This document shows, one piece after another, positions 36,601 through 48,900 of a stretch of 64,000 nt of DNA (positions within the stretch are counted from its first letter, which is position 1; the number at the start of each line of letters is the position of its first letter). Where the stretch lies: assembly GCA_000708835.1 (NCBI GenBank), contig DF236992.1:204513-268512 (forward strand), in the 5' to 3' direction. The notes beneath the pieces were generated by a model. The model was not told the DNA's origin and searched no databases. It saw only the letters and a program-made list of their open reading frames with translations. Origin of the DNA: Klebsormidium nitens. Lineage: Eukaryota > Streptophyta > Klebsormidiophyceae > Klebsormidiales > Klebsormidiaceae. A program made the position numbers and the translations under genes.

Positions 36601-39332
36601 AGCAGCCGCATCTTGTCGTGCTGCAACGGACACGAGGAATGAGATGGGGGTGGTTTGTAGATTCTGTTGGAGGGGTCCATTGACGCATGCCAAAGACAAT
36701 CAGAGCATGTGGCAGAGATGCCTGTAGAAGGTAAGAGAACCGACAGGGATTGGAAGGGCTGTGTCAGATGAAGCTGCAGATACTTCTGTACTGGATTTCT
36801 CAGATTTGCTCCTATACCCACTGAAAGCGAACAGCTGCAAACTAGAGATTACAAAGGAGTGGCTTACGTAGCGTGCGGTGCGGTCGTTCTCCCTTACTAG
36901 CATAACAGTCATGTTGCCCAGAGCGTAGGCCAACTGGAGAGGAAGGAGAATCGTGTGAGCAAGTGAAAATCGTCTGGAAAGTCTCGAGAAAGAGCGTGAC
37001 AGGGTTCCGATGCAGGTGGCAGGCTCATCGCGTATCCGACAACCATTCCGAAAGTCGTTGACTCTGAAAATGGCTCTTCCACTCACCATTGATCCAAGGA
37101 TAGGTTAAGACTGCGGTTTTTGAGTTCCAAGGGGCACCGAGTTACTGGAATGCAAGCAAGACTCTTTGCACGCTTCAAACACAGGCAGAATGTATGGCAG
37201 ATGGCAGCTTACCAGGCCCATGGACCACACCCCGTACAGCGCCACAAAGGCACGCTCAAGGACGGTCACTGGCAGCAGGTCCCCATAACCGATGCTTGTT
37301 AGGGTCATGACGGACCAGTAGATGGTAACCACATACTTCTTCAGGATCGGCCACTGCTGCCAGTTTGGCGACCCTCCAAAGGATCCAGCGCCAAGCCAGC
37401 ACCCTGTTGGGTCTCCACTTATGGTGGTCTCACGGCGCGCAAGGAACACCATGACCGAAGCAGCGATGTGGCCAGAAAGGACGATGAGCTGGACAAAAGA
37501 AGAGAGTTTGATGAGGAAATTAGACTGAAGGTGTCATGTGCAGAGACAATGTACTGGTTACCTGTTTCGACATGCTACTGGCGATCAAAACTTCGCTTTC
37601 AGACAAGAACAAGCTCAAGTTTCTCAGGTGTTGAAATTTGGATTTAGGAACACCCGCTCCTCACAAAGACTGATCTGCAATAAGTAGTTTGCAGCAACTT
37701 GGAACTTACCAGGACGAGCTTGGCCATGCGTAGTAAGAAGTATGTTGTGAAGTTCTCCTTTTGCAGCCTGCATAGATGAATACGCTCCCTTCTATACGTG
37801 TTCCTTCGTTGCCTGTCTTTCAGAGACAATCCATATAAATTTGGCACAATTGGGAGCTTTCAGAGCAAAGGCCGATCTGGCATCTCCATCAGTCAACTTC
37901 AATGATAAACATTTCGAAGGAGGCTTACAAGGTACTGTGGTTGATTCTGATTGGCTGCCAAACATGGAAGAAACATGACACGTTTCCAGCAGGGTAGAGG
38001 AGAGGAGAAGGGCAAGATCAAGAGGGGTAGCTTACCTGGACATGTAGTGGAAAGCTCCTTTGAGGCGATACATCCTGAAGACCGGCAGAAAGCGCACCAC
38101 TTCCCCACCCCAGCCAAGAGCAGGGTGGCGGACGGCAAAATACCAGAAAAGATTTAGTGGAACACTGGATATGACGTCCGGGATGAATCCGTGCACAAGG
38201 TACCTGGGGGAAAGTCAGGAGCTTCAATTGAAGGTATTCAGTAGTACCTACATTCAAAGGCCAATCTCTCAAAAATTGTCCAAGTTTTGCACCAATTGGG
38301 GGGCTGGTGAGAAGATGTTGCAGTGAATTTCGAAGGAGACAAATAGGAAAGAAGTTGAGCAGCAGGTAGCTGAAGGTCAAACTATCTAAAGAATGGAAGC
38401 TCGTTTCGAATGAGAGGCTGATTGGGTGTCCTTTAAGATGGCCCTATCTCTGGGCATACGAAATCTTCTTGCAACTAGGACAGCAATCAGTGACATGGTC
38501 TCAAAACCGAAAGGGAATATACCTTTGCGCAATTCTCTTTCGATCTTGCACCAACTTGAATGTCAGCGGATCAACGAAGGCAGTCCGGAACTTGAGGCCT
38601 ATGTCAATCATGAAGATGATGTCGATGATCGAGTGCACCATGACCAGTGGGAACGATGGCCTGGGGACAAAGCCCCACACAAACCAAGCTGCAGTGAGGA
38701 TGTATGTAAGGTTTGAATTAGTGATGAGGAATCTGCAAAGTCAGCCTCAGTGATGGGAATCTGCAAAGTCAGCCTTTGATCTGACAAGGATGTGCAAGTC
38801 ATCGATTAGTCATCAACAATCTGACCTTGCTGAACAACAAAAAGCGCGTGCTTTTTCTCCCACTAATTTGCACCAGGGGAGTGAGATGGCCAACAGGTTT
38901 TGATCAACTCACATGCAAATGTTGAGTACCACACAAGGCAGGCCAGCAAGCCAGCCCATTTGAGGTACCTGCGAAGACGTTGAGATCAGCAATCAGTCTT
39001 TCAGCATCAACCACTGTGAGGCACCAACTCAATTCCACACTCCTGGAACAGTCTGACAGTTGATCCATATACAATTCAGCTGTCTACAAATGACAGCCCT
39101 TTGTTCGCTCAAACGTATCGCAGCAGAATCAAACGGATTGACTCAAAGCTTACCTTCTTCCAAAAGGATGAAGAATTCTCTTGCTCATAGGCACTGTGTG
39201 CGAGTCACCAGATGGATCAGTTGTTATTATCGAGTGTGTCCATGCTAGGGAGTCACTTGTTGTCCCATGACCAGCTGCCGCTGAGCTATCTGAAGCAGAG
39301 GTTGGCTGGATGGAGCTGCTCTGATTGTCCAT
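33645..39332 (-). CDS. Plant Shaker-type K+ channel with cNBD and ankyrin repeats
   Basis: Thirteen exons, 39332-39154, 38968-38913, 38688-38523, 38203-38036, 37767-37710, 37488-37213, 36933-36868, 36620-36384, 36017-35874, 35557-35372, 34937-34658, 34358-34157 and 33843-33645, give 738 residues. Order: Ser-rich N terminus, S1-S4 (S2 HSIIDIIFMIDIGLKF, S4 RFLPVFRMYRLKG), S5, pore TLTSIGYGD with the K+ filter at about 276-279, S6, C-linker, cyclic-nucleotide-binding-like domain (about 390-510), then ankyrin repeats (about 535-730, HDGRTPLHLAAARGY). This is the AKT/SKOR layout of land plants. Such channels carry K+ across the plasma membrane, and the gating direction cannot be told from sequence. 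In the cNBD the usual FGE reads FSK. The frame ends soon after the last ankyrin repeat, with no KHA domain visible. The ATG at 39332 is the first usable one, but an upstream exon is possible because CTCAG precedes it in frame. Confidence 0.94.
38721..38777. repeat. Tandem duplication of about 29 bases, two copies
   Basis: AATCTGCAAAGTCAGCCT with its flanks occurs twice (38721-38749 and 38750-38777). It lies in the intron upstream of K+ channel exon 3. Confidence 0.9.
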
Positions 39333-41685
39333 GTTGACCTTGGACACTTTCTTTGTGCTGAGAAAGGAGGAATCCAAGCACTAAAGAAGTTCGCAGCAGA
39401 CACTTGCTCAGAAGTGTGGTTCCAGGGAGGAACAGTGGTAGGTACTTTTGCACATCAAGAGCCTCTATGGTGGGCGGCTAATGCAGATCAAGCGGCCCAT
39501 TTTTACCCTGCTAGAAAAACCAGAGAAGCTTGGTGCTTGGTGGTGCTTCTCAAAGAAGAGCCGGTTGGTGCTTTGGAGGCATTTGCAGCACCTTCTGATG
39601 TATTCCATGCTAGGTACAAGGTTAGTCAAAAACAAGGCTTGCCAGTGCCGTGGCAGCTCCTTATCTGTCGCCCTGCTGACCTTCCATGTTTGCCCAGTAG
39701 ATTGCGACGTCTTTTGAGCCAAGGGCCAATACAGCAGAGCAAAATGCAGCTCTGATGCAGACACATCAACTTTCAACGAGTCAGAGCTTGACGAATTCGA
39801 AATCAAAATAGATGTGGATTCGTTCTGTGCTCATGTCTGCAAGTGTGACCGCTTGGTATGAATCCCGTTCAGCAGATTCAAACCTGATAAGGATAAGATA
39901 CCTAAATTACTCCTGCTTGCTGTTCAGGGAGTTGCCAGTCACCTGATGAAAGCAAGTTGTCAGAGTCCCAACTGCGTGCTCTTTCTCTTCACGTGATGGA
40001 TTGCATCAGTGAACTACCTACGGTAGTGCACGTCTTGTACCTAGGTACGTAGGTGCACGATGAGGTATCCCTGCCTGGCTGCCAGTGGTTTGCATGCTGA
40101 TTGCAAGTTTAACTTGAAGAAGGAAGGACAAGCATCGTTCATGACGCTGGACTTATGATTCGCCGAGCCGTTGGAGGCCCTGGCCATGCAGGGCCTCCAA
40201 CAAGTTGCCCCGATACCGGGTATGATACCCAGTAGGTACGCCGCAGGGCTTGGTAGGAACCGAGGTACGGTACTCGGGAGTCGGTCCCTCGAGTCTTGGT
40301 TCACCGCACCTGGCCAACAGTACCGTGTACTCCGGGGACGACCGATTTCATGGTCTCGGACTCTGCCGCGTGTTTAGCTGGTACTTGCCGACTCCCCGGC
40401 TCTACCTCCCGACTTCCTCCGAACTTCCCGCACTTGCGGCGGCTGGCCTGTTGGCATGCAACATTAGGTAGCATACCTAAAAAAGTATTGGCCCTTGAAA
40501 GTTGGGGGAGGACTTGCAAGACCGGGGATTGGCGGAGCAAGTACCGGGTTCACATGCACCGTTCGGGTTTGTCCCTATTCCGCAGACATTGCTTTGGCCG
40601 GGCCAATGATTCAAGAATTCGTCCGTACATCCGATGCATTGAACCGGGCAATACAGTGATTTCTCTAAGTGGCACCGCCGACCGGCCTGGATCCCCCGTG
40701 GCAGAGCTAGAAAATCTCCGTATCTCTCATCAGGTCTGCTATTGGGCGATTGGTGCTACAACGAGCAGTTGCACGACAACTGTCCGTATGTGAACACGCC
40801 AAGCAGGCTACACGAGGCACCTGACACAGGTACCGGTATGTCAACTGCACCATCACATGACCGGAGTCAGTGCCGTCGAACAGTTGCACTGGGCATGATG
40901 TCATGTTGGAGCATAGGATGAAAATTCATTTGGAATAGGATCTGCCCGGGGACGGCTAGATTGCAAGTGGTTAGGCTCACGGGTCACCTGTAAATTGGGG
41001 TACGGTACGCACATTGGAGCGCTTCCTCACATTTGGTTGAATTTGGGTTAGGACTTTGCACCGGGCACTTACCTTTAAAGATTGTACAACTTACACTTCT
41101 ACTACGGTAGGACGTACCTATTTTGTTGAACTGCACGGTTGTAATACTTACCCAATGTCAGGGTCAACCGTCACAGGGTGGTCTCCCGGGAGCTTCACGT
41201 GTTGCTGACGTGAACCTCGGGCCGGTGGAACTCGGCGTGCTCAAACTGTGGGAACGAAGAGAGTGCGCCGTAAACTGTAACACGGCATATGTACCGGTAC
41301 ATAGCCTCGGCGGCTTGGTACTAGTACGACCGGGGAGGCATGCGGCATGCCGATCAATGAAGCGGCGGCATGATTGATCCTTGCAACCCGGCTGGGTAGG
41401 TGCTCCGTACCGTCATTCTGAGTCTGCATTGTGCAATGCAGTGCAACCGGTTTGGGTACCTATACCTATGTGCAGGATGCGCATGGCTGCCGCTGGCTGG
41501 CAGCCGCTCAGCTCTTACAGCTCTAACACAAGCAACTAGAAAGTGACAAGATATTCTGATGCCAGTGAATGGCGTAGGTAAGTCGCGCATCAGGCTTATC
41601 CAGTATTCCGGCTTAATTCACTTCGCACAACGCGCCTTCAATTAGTCGCCTTCTTCCAATTGCGTGTGCAGTAGCCGCCGGCAGC
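39333..41685. promoter_or_regulatory. Divergent intergenic region, rich in GTAC
   Basis: About 2.35 kb separates the K+ channel start (-) from the secreted-protein start (+). From about 40020 to 41480 the tetranucleotide GTAC recurs many times, often as GGTACC, TACCGGTA or CCTAGGTAC. GTAC is the core bound by plant and algal SBP-domain factors, so a regulatory role is possible but unproven. A perfect 13-base-pair hairpin lies at 40170-40201. Confidence 0.45.
40170..40201. other. Perfect 13-bp inverted repeat with 6-base loop
   Basis: GTTGGAGGCCCTG at 40170-40182 is exactly reverse-complemented at 40189-40201, around the loop GCCATG. No T-run follows, so it is not an obvious terminator. No coding frame explains it. 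Confidence 0.85.
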
Positions 41686-44679
41686 ATGGCGCGGATGCTT
41701 GTGTTGACTGCGTGCCTCTTTTTCGTACTGTCAGCTGCCAGCTGCGGTGCTTCCCGCAAGCTCCAGGAAGAGCCGCTCAATGGAGGCCTCCCGATTGATG
41801 TCAGGGCGGCTGTAGGGGAAACTTGGGCTGTCGCGAAGTCCGCCGTTGCATCGGGTGACCACGAGCTCTTTTCCTCCCTCTTTGCCCCAGAGGCCAGGCT
41901 GAATGTTCCAAACAACCACCCCATCACTGGAGCTGTGGGCAAGGCCTGGGATAAGCTCCTGTCCTTCTTCTTCAAGGGCACCTCCCCTGTAAGTTGTTGA
42001 TTTCATGAAGCATTTTCCTGCATACACTTGGTGAACATACACAAGTCTGGCAAATACAGTGGTGGACCCTTCTGATGATTTGTACCTTCAGCCGCTTGTC
42101 TCTGCTCTGTTGTGAATTGTAATTGCCTCAGCTGGGTTCGTACTCTCATAGCAGCAATGTGTTATAAGGCGCCTTGTTGTAATCACATCTGGCATCTAAT
42201 TGTAACATGTTGCTGTGCAGTTCTCAGGAAACATCACGACAAGCGACGCCATCTACCTGAAGAACAAGCACGCCGCCAATGGAAAGGAGTACTTTGTGCT
42301 TACACGCAATGCGTACAACTTGACAGAAGATGATGCGAATGTGAGCAGGCTAACCGGCTTGTTTGCGAGGGGTCCTTTTGACAGTACGAGGCCCAATGGT
42401 AGCAAACATTTGGCATCATATGAAACGTGCTTCCATGTTCAGCTGCAGGCAGAGATGCTGTAGATGGATCAAGGCAATCCCTACGGAGAAACAGACTCCT
42501 CAATGAAGCCAAGAAGCATCTTCTGAATGGGCACTGTTGGTTGTTTACCTGGGAAGATCGTATGCATGCAGCAACACCTGCTTCCATTCAGTTCCACTTT
42601 CCAAACTGCAGGTGCTTGGAGACACTGGCGCCTCCATTGCCCTATTCCAGTGGCTGCCTTTGCCTGTTTCTCCAGCACAGCAGATTGTAGCTGCCCTCGG
42701 GCTCACTGATCCTCCCAAGCTCGGGCAGCTGAAATTTAGGTATTTTCTGCTTTTCTTAGGCCAATGCTTTCATTGATGTGTCCATTGGTTGCTGAAGATT
42801 ATATGGATCCTTATCCTAACCCTAGCTGTCCCTTCGGACGTACTGTCTGACATGCAAGGCATTCCCATGGCTCATTGCAGATTACCAATGATAGCACGTG
42901 TTTATAATCCACCAATCCGTTTGTGAGCAAAAGAATGCACCTTCTCAATGTGCATCACACCTGCTAGAATAGCCTCGTCCAACTTCCGCGTATCTCCTCT
43001 GCAGGTGGTTTGCATCCAACAGTGACCAGGATGAGGAGGGCTCTGCCTACGCTAGCCTGGACAATGTGTTTGATGCTGAGGATGAGGACGATCTGCCTGA
43101 GGCTGAGGTCGACGCCATGTTTGGTGCGCTTGGAGACCCCCCCCTCTCCGTGCGCCTCGCTCGGACTGTTAATGCCACATGGAACCGCTTCCATCAGTCC
43201 ATCCTGGCCAAGGACATCCACGGAGTGGAGAGGACTTTCTCAGATGATGTTCACCTGTACCCACCCTTTGCCAGCTCCATCTCTGGCCTTGGCGAGAAGC
43301 TGGAGGCGGCCCTTGAGAAGCTCTTTGGAGGGGGCTCGAGCGTGAGTCTCTCTCTTGATTCCAGTTGCTTGTCCTTTCAAAAAGTAGCACAAGTGCATTC
43401 TGCTCCTGCTTCAGTTAAAATTCTGCTCCTGCTTCAGTCGTACTCATGTGTTAAATCAAGGTCATACCTTTATAATGCAACCAATTGAGTTTGAGACCCC
43501 CGCTCTGATAAACTTGGTGCTTGAAGCAGGCAGAAAATTCTTGCAATCTACTATCAGAGGGGTGTTGCCTGATACTTCCTGATAGGCGCCTGGGTCCATT
43601 TGAACATTGCCTTTTGTCAAGCTGGAGCCCCACATACCATTTGCCAACCACTTGCTGTAGCCTATTGGTATATTCTCTCAGTAATCTCTACCTTTTTAAG
43701 CTGTTGACTGGTTGCCTTGGCCTCCATAATGCGATACACGCTCAGAGGATCTGCATTTGATGACCTCCAGAATTGCATGTGACATCACTGCCACCCTTCT
43801 TAGAGAAAATGTACGAGTAAGCATGTGCCATCCCATCTACACTGGACCAATGACCTTGCACAAGTGGTCAGAGTCCAGCTTGAGGAGCGATCATGGCTTT
43901 AAAGGTAACTAGTTCCAAGTTGGAACCCCTATTTCATCTGCAGCTGACCCCGCCCACCCGCAATTTCAACGAGCTCCTGCTGTTGAAGGGGAAGGTCAAG
44001 AGGAAGACCCACGGCGTCAAGACCAAGATCAAGCACTTTGTGCTTGAGGAGAGCGACTATGAGCACCCCTCTGACGACAGTGCCAATGGCTGGTTTACTA
44101 GCAAGGTACGATCATCACCTGACATGGAAGGATGGATTGGTCAAGGGGAATTGAGCACTTGCATCAAGCTCAGGATTTGAGATTATAAAGGATGGAGCTG
44201 AAATGGGTGCGAGACAACAATCGGTTTTCCGCTTCGCTCCAGTGCTGGATGCTCAAAGCATTGCAAGGCGCAGCATGCTGCGGCAGCCGTCCTCTGGCAA
44301 CAGAAGCTCCTTCATATCGATGGATCCCCAAAAGAATCTCCGCTGGCTGGCTAAGGTGGAGTGCTTCCATCTGACGTCGCCTTCTGTTCCTCTGCAGGGC
44401 AAGCAGATGTGCCTCTGGGAGCTGCAGAAGCCCAAGGTCGCCCCCGCTTTTGTTGCAGAGGAAGTGGACGACTACCTGGGCGGGTCCGTTCTCAAGAAGC
44501 TGGACCTGAAGCTCGGCTGGGCCATGTGGAACGGCAACCACGCGTCCAAGCACTCCCCCAGCCCCGCCCCCGCCCCTTCTGAGGAGCCGACTGAAGCCCC
44601 TGCTCCTAGGCCTACTGAGGCCCCCGCCCCCAAGGACGCTCCCCAGAATGAGGTTGATGCTGAGCTGGCGATTGCATAA
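41686..44679 (+). CDS. Secreted protein with two SnoaL/NTF2-like halves
   Basis: Six exons, 41686-41988, 42221-42340, 42612-42739, 43005-43341, 43944-44105 and 44398-44679, give 443 residues. The N terminus is a clear signal peptide (LVLTACLFFVLSAASCG). Two regions share a pattern: GETWAVAKSAVASGDHELFS followed by LFAPEARLNVP, and later NATWNRFHQSILAKDIHGVE followed by FSDDVHLYPP. Each has an aromatic-containing helix, a short loop and then an acidic strand, as in SnoaL-like/NTF2-fold domains. An internal duplication is therefore likely. An acidic linker (DAEDEDDLPEAE) separates the halves. The tail is rich in Pro, Ala and Glu (SPAPAPSEEPTEAPAP), like cell-wall-associated plant proteins. Potential N-glycosylation sites (NIT, NAT) are present. 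No catalytic residues can be assigned and the function is unknown. The domain call is from pattern only. Confidence 0.78.
43397..43438. repeat. 23-base-period duplication, two copies
   Basis: ATTCTGCTCCTGCTTCAGT occurs at 43397 and 43420, in an intron of the secreted SnoaL-like gene. Each copy ends in a pyrimidine-rich CAG that resembles a splice acceptor. Confidence 0.88.
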
Positions 44680-45908
44680 GTGGCACTCCGCACGAGCTGT
44701 GGTGCTGCTCAGAATGCTACTGAGTAGGATAGTCCGCATGCTCGGAATGCTACTAAGTAAGTAGTCCGCAGGATGTGGAGAGTCGGACAGGAAGTGCTGC
44801 AGGATTCAGGAAGCAGCCGTAGAGTAAGTGCAAGCGATGAGAGCATCCCTGTTGCAGGGCTACACCGTAAGTTCTCGTCGATCAGTCATGTGGACGATCA
44901 CAACCTGTCACCGGCTTTGTTTCTGCAGTCTGTGCAAGTTGGTACCGTCAGTTTGTATTGTTGTAGGCACGTCTTTTACTTCTTTATCCTGCTTCACTTA
45001 GTCTTCGAAGGTGTTCGGACTTGCGAATCGATGAATATTCGATCGACCTTTCGGTGCCAGGCCTGCCATGAATCCAATGGGAAAGCATGTTACTAATTGT
45101 CCCGTGTAGAGCTAGAGGCAGCTCAGTGATACACTTTGCGCCAGCAGACCATCAGATTATGTTACACAGATTACCTAGCTCAGCAGCTTTTCTGCGACAA
45201 TCGAGTCGGTTATAGCGTACAAAATTTCTCTTTAAAGAAAAGCACTGCAATGGTCGCACGCATGGCTATTCTAAGCCTATGACTGCCCGTCGTACACCTG
45301 TAATTGTCGATCTATTTGATGTCGTTGAGGTACTGCTGTTGCCCTGAGTCGCTGTACATGTGCTTTGAGCGCTGCAATCATGTAATAGCTGAAATAACTC
45401 GGAGTAGTTTTAATTCAAGCATGCAGTATCTATCATATACACTGGCTCATGCAGCATTGAACAGGGTCATTTGCCAGAAACGCTGGCAGAAAGCTTTTAA
45501 GAGCATTCTTGCAAAATGTTGCATGCATGCTGCATTTCGTGATCAAATGATACATTAAACGTAGCCCAAGGGCTGATTCAATTATCCAAGCTGATGACAT
45601 GAATCGCGCAATTGGCCGGACCAGAATGATGCTCATTGGCTGCAAGAGTATCACATGATCGGCAGCATGCGGCGCAGACTTCTGCATGCACCGCGCTATC
45701 TTCGTGACCTCCGTAAGCACTCAGGCTTCGTATGTGTAAAAAGGAGCGGAACGCTGTGTAGGTACCTTACGGGCAAGTCAATATCATTTACAAGCGAGCA
45801 ATTTCAGGTGACAGCCGTTCATCGGACTGATAGTCAGATCGGATCACCGAACCTGAATTCAAGACTCGGCTAACCGAAGCTCGGTCAACATCAATGTCAT
45901 CCCGCAAC
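44680..45908. other. Intergenic, convergent 3' ends
   Basis: Between the stop codons of the secreted-protein gene (+) and the aldo/keto reductase gene (-). The open frames are short and unsupported. I see no RNA gene or repeat of note. Confidence 0.6.
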
Positions 45909-48900
45909 TCAGAACAAGGTGGGGTCCCGGTACCGCTTGTAGACCTCAGCTATGTCGTCATGAACCTCCTGCAGCAAGCATGAAAGAACGTGTTGAATAT
46001 CTACGGCAGCCACGCCAGGCCCTACTGAAGAATGGACACTCCCCAAACTAGATATTCACTACGTCAACTCTGGACTTGCCTTGAAGAAACTGCCGCTTGA
46101 TAGCGGTCGTCGTTGAGAGTTCATTCACTCTGCGCACGGGCATGTCGGATTCGTTTCGGCGCACTTACGGCAAATATACTTTGAAGAGAATGAGGTTCGG
46201 TCCATAACTACGGTTTCGCCTGAGTTAAGAGTAAACGATGGCAAAGAAAAGAGAGCGAGAAAGCCAGGAACAAGGCCAACCGAAACAGACTCTGTCCGGT
46301 CGCGTTCTTGGGTTCTCGACTTCACCACTTTGGTTATGCCCGAACGTGTGTAGCATTCAATTTATAAAATGGCAAACAAGATCACGAAGACACCGACGAC
46401 TCTCGAAGCGAAAGGAGCGAAAGAACGAAGGCACATGGTAAACGACGACTGGAAGCGACAAAGAGATGGATGTCAGCAGCCCTCGCGCACCTGCGGCAAT
46501 GGCCGCGGAAGCGTCCAGGCGGAGAGGTTCTCCTTCAACTGGGCCATGCTGGTCGCCCCAATGATTGCGCTGGTCACATGGCTCTGGTCACGTGCCCAGG
46601 CCAGCGCCAGCTGCGTCGAGGTGTACCCGTGCTTCGCGGCGACGTCAGCATAGGCCCGGATGGCTTCCTGGAAACGAAGAAAAATCTTTAGGATTTCCCA
46701 GCCTTGTGCGAGCGGAATGCGGGAGTTAAAAAGGGTCCCGGGCTTGCTGAGGGCGCATTGAAGAGCCCGCGGTTCTCGAAAAGAAGGAGGAGGCGTAGAG
46801 GTGCCGAGTTTCCTGATGGTAAGTAGGACAGCGCCGTGACTCTTCGAAGTGGAACGCAGGATGTGTACGGTTTCGTGGCTACCCTCTGTTTTGGCTACAA
46901 TAGCACCGGGACAGCGATCGCTATGGGGTCTTCATAGTGCGGTAAGCGCCTACTTGAGTATTGAGAAGCAACTCACTCAGAGGCCTATTAAGAGCAGCAA
47001 CCGTCACCACTCACCTTGCAAAGCCGCGTATTCCGGACAGCAGATTCTCATTATGAGCTTCGTCGGGCCTGGTTTGGCTTGTAAGGGTTTCCGAAAGAGG
47101 TCTGGATCTCACCGATACTACTTGGTAGATAACCGGTTCTGGTACTCAACCACGACCATCGGAAGCCGCGTGCATGAACGTTCCAGTCATTGAGGTCAGC
47201 AGTCGTCGTCCCCGCGATGCTGCTTATGCAGGTCAGTAGTAACTTTACGGTTTGCTTTTGGCTCGGGTCTTCGAGAACGGTTGGATTCGTACCGTTGCTA
47301 GTTGGTTGATGTACCGGTTCTGGTACCCGGGGAAGACCTTGAAGCGCCCCTTCTTGGCGGCGTCGCTGGAAGGCTCCAGATATTTGCCGCTGAGCGCGCC
47401 CCCCGTCAGCGGGGAGTACGCGAGCAGGCCCACGTTCACGTCCGGCGCCGTGCACGTCTCGACCAGATCCGCTGCGGAAAAAGGCGGAAATGTTTAGCGG
47501 AGGATATGCAAACAGGCCCACGCGTTTTGGCAGTCACTCAGGGGCCACTTTTCAGCACAGACTCTTTGAAAGAAACGGATGCTAAACAATCGGTCACCCA
47601 GGAATGTCTAGCGAGTACAGTTGAGTGCCCACCTTCGAACTTGCTCCGCACAAGGAGGGAGTAATTATTTTGTATGCTGACGATGCGGGGCAACCCGTGC
47701 TGCTCGGCCGCGTGGATGAACTTGAGGACGCCGTACGAGGTCTCGTTGGACACGCCCACGTATCGCACCTGGGGGAAAGCCACGTCTCAGGTGTGTCTCC
47801 TTCAGATGCGTTTAAGCAAAAGTAGCGGCAAGGAGGGAGACGGCAGCACTTTCTTGCAGCAGATCCATAAACCAATCCGTTTCCGAATGAAGCGAGGCGG
47901 AGTGCGCTCTATCAGCATATTACGGTCCAAGGTATGGGCAGCCGGGAAGTAGAGCGAGGAAAGAGCGAAACATAAAGGATTAGTCGCGCAGTTCTGGTGA
48001 ATGGAGTCGATTTCTATTCCTGTCAGGACTCGGTGCCTGCAGTTCAATGAGCACCCAGCTCTCATCTGTAGACCTAAGAGTGGTATCCATTAGTCACACG
48101 ACTTCTAACGGTCAGAGGCACCTCTTGTGAACTGCACCCGGCATTTGAGGCTATGGGCCTGGTTACAAAGGCGGTTACCTTCTCCCGGGTGCTCACCTTG
48201 CCTTCCTTGATCACCTCGTCCAACGCCCGCAGCTGCTCCTCGAACGATACGGCTGCTCGTCGCTTGCTCGGGTCAAACTGGTCCTCTCCAAACAGTGCAA
48301 CGTAGCGATCGGGCCTGGCAGGCAAGCGGGCGGGATTGCTGTCGAAGTGGACCGATAAGGAGCCCCATCGGCAGAGAAAGAGAGCCAGTCTGACCACGCA
48401 GGCTTTTAAAGGTGTCAGTGACAGGATGTTGTCATCTGAGCCAAAAGTCTAAACAAACAAAAAGTACTTCCGAGTCCCTACGTCGATTCAAAGGATGGGC
48501 CAACTTTCCTCGGGAGCCGTGCGGCAGAAGAAAGGGAGAGTGTCGAGTGAACCAGAATCAATACGCCTGCACACTGCTGCGGTATCCTTGATCACGCAGG
48601 TTGCATCTCCTCGTATGCTTCCCAGACAGTATCTGTTCTCACTTCCTCCCTACAGCGTCTTGGCATTCTTGCACTTCTGACGTTGACGTCAACACAATAG
48701 AGGGGCTGACAGAACTCGACAGGTCGATTGGCTTGATGTCCTTCGACGTCAACACAATAGAGGGGCTGACAGAAATCGACACGTCGATTGGCTTGATGAG
48801 AGACTCCTCCATGCGATAAATTGCGAGCGGCGCAAACCAACCCAAGAGACGAATCGAAAGTACAAGAGACAGGAGGCCATAAGAACCAGGCAGAGTCAGA

